Positions 63,193 to 64,000 of a DNA stretch of 64,000 bases are shown here, in pieces. The DNA comes from Alphaproteobacteria bacterium. GTDB taxonomy: Bacteria; Pseudomonadota; Alphaproteobacteria; Caulobacterales; Caulobacteraceae. The translations under genes were made by a program, and so were the position numbers. The stretch is taken from positions 1-64,000 of the forward strand of contig JAHJOK010000024.1 in NCBI GenBank assembly GCA_018820205.1. The letters run 5' to 3'. The first letter of the stretch is position 1. Each line of letters starts with the position of its first letter. The notes under the pieces were generated by a model. It had not been told where the DNA came from, did not search any database, and saw nothing but the letters and a program-made list of their open reading frames with translations.

Positions 63193-64000
63193 CCGGCGAC
63201 GTCGAGGTGTTCCTGGACGACACGCCGGGCGAGGCCAGGGGTATCGTCACGCGGGACGGCCGGTTCGAACGGCTGATGATACAGCGCGAGGACGATCCGC
63301 CTCAGCATCGGCTCGGCGCACGATGCGTCGGGCGCGTGATCGGCCTGCGCCCCGCCTTCCGGGCGGCCTTCATCGATATCGGCGGCGACGGGCCTGCGGG
63401 GTTCCTGCCGCTGGGCAAGGGCGAATCCCTGGGCGAGGGCGAGGTCATCGAGGTCGAGGTGACGGCCGAGCCGCGCCAGACCAAGGGGCCGGCGCTGAAA
63501 CGGATCGGCTCCGCGCAGGGCAAGCCTCGCCTTGTCGCCCCGGGACCGGATGTCGTGGAACGCCTGGGTCGCATTGCGCCGGGCGTAGAGCCGGTCCGGG
63601 GCGTCGACGCCATCAGGGCCGGTCTCGAAGCAGAGGCCGAGGCGCTGGCGTCTGGCGAAGTCTTCGCCGAATGGGCGCTGGATCTGGCGGTGCAACGAAC
63701 GCGCGCGCTGATCGCCGTGGACATCGACCATGCGGGCATCCCCGGACGCGATGTCCGAAAGGCCAGGGACCAGGCCAATCGGCAGGGTCTGAAACAGGCG
63801 GCCCGGATGATACGGCTGCGCGGCTGGGGCGGTCTGGTGGTCATCGATCTGGTGGGCGTGACGCTGGATCCGGCTCAGGTTTCGACGATGGCCAGGGAGG
63901 CGTTCGCCGACGATGACGCCGCTTTTGGCCCCCTCAGCCGCTTCGGCGTCCTGCAACTGGCGCTGCCGTGGCGCGAGCGACCTGTCGAAGAGTCGTTGAA
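63189..64000 (+). CDS. rng: ribonuclease E/G family protein (5' part, runs off the window)
   Basis: The ATG at 63189 opens a frame that stays open to 64000 (270 complete codons). The N-terminal S1-like part (VFLDDTPGEARGIVTRDGRF, then VGRVIGLRPAFRAAFIDIGG) precedes a DNase I-like catalytic core, in which RALIAVDIDHAGIPGRD and GGLVVIDLVGVTL carry the two Asp magnesium ligands of RNase E/G. It has no long C-terminal degradosome scaffold visible yet. Its neighbours infA-maf suggest the RNase G-like branch. Overlap with maf is four bases. Confidence 0.88.
   Translation, partial: MTGDVEVFLDDTPGEARGIVTRDGRFERLMIQREDDPPQHRLGARCVGRVIGLRPAFRAAFIDIGGDGPAGFLPLGKGESLGEGEVIEVEVTAEPRQTKGPALKRIGSAQGKPRLVAPGPDVVERLGRIAPGVEPVRGVDAIRAGLEAEAEALASGEVFAEWALDLAVQRTRALIAVDIDHAGIPGRDVRKARDQANRQGLKQAARMIRLRGWGGLVVIDLVGVTLDPAQVSTMAREAFADDDAAFGPLSRFGVLQLALPWRERPVEESL

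Overview
The window is GC-rich, densely packed chromosomal DNA from an alphaproteobacterium of the Caulobacterales, most likely Brevundimonas or a close relative. Pointers are the FlbA-FlbT-FlaF-flagellin cluster, a holdfast polysaccharide (hfs) locus, the lptF-lptG-lptD-surA-pdxA-rsmA run, the murA-DUF2948-UPF0262...infA-maf-rng block, and many start/stop overlaps (ATGA, TGATG). The genus is inferred from gene content; no rRNA gene is present.

Layout. 1-7.5 kb: start of rpsF (partial), the fatty-acid genes fabD-fabG-acpP-fabF, then mltG-yicC-gmk, with a convergent DUF305 gene. 7.5-16.7 kb (minus): lptF, lptG, lptD, a SurA-like chaperone, pdxA, rsmA and an aminotransferase, an outer-membrane/LPS assembly operon. 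16.8-21.9 kb: pepA, holC, two tandem I78-like lipoproteins, an RcnB-like protein with Arg/Gly/Asp-rich repeats, a GST and a Sel1-like protein. 21.9-29.9 kb: the holdfast locus (hfsD, hfsA, hfsB, then hfsE-hfsF-GT-hfsG on the other strand), followed by an enoyl-CoA hydratase/isomerase gene. 30.9-35.9 kb: an accessory patch bounded by transposase relics (IS6-type on the left, a second family on the right, next to tRNA-Ser). It carries a broken flavoprotein gene and a 1298-residue RTX/DUF4214 protein. 36-40.3 kb: NrtR-like regulator, HD hydrolase, lipoprotein, MoxR ATPase and small acidic proteins. 40.4-44.2 kb: flbA, flbT, flaF and a flagellin with a sigma-54-like promoter. 44.2-46.3 kb: a tiny free-standing ORF with an extreme Shine-Dalgarno, two exoD genes and a DUF3008 gene. 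46.3-57.8 kb: isovaleryl-CoA dehydrogenase, a GH24 lysozyme with membrane tail, mgtE, tRNA-Leu, fliN-like, lipB, hybrid histidine kinase, biotin-dependent carboxylase alpha subunit, an S41-like exported protein and msrB. 57.8-64 kb: exported protein, tRNA-Thr, murA block, an ECF sigma pair, infA, maf and a 3'-truncated RNase E/G gene.

How the parts fit together. Much of the window serves the envelope: lipid and LPS supply and assembly, peptidoglycan (murA, mltG, lysozyme), surface polysaccharide (hfs, exoD) and surface appendages (flagellin). These suit a stalked or adhesive, dimorphic Caulobacterales cell. I found no CRISPR array, prophage or classical defence system. The least explained items are the RTX/DUF4214 island, the 21-residue ORF downstream of flagellin, the HfsB-like protein with a broken Walker A motif, the paired CTTC-motif I78-like lipoproteins and the membrane-anchored lysozyme.
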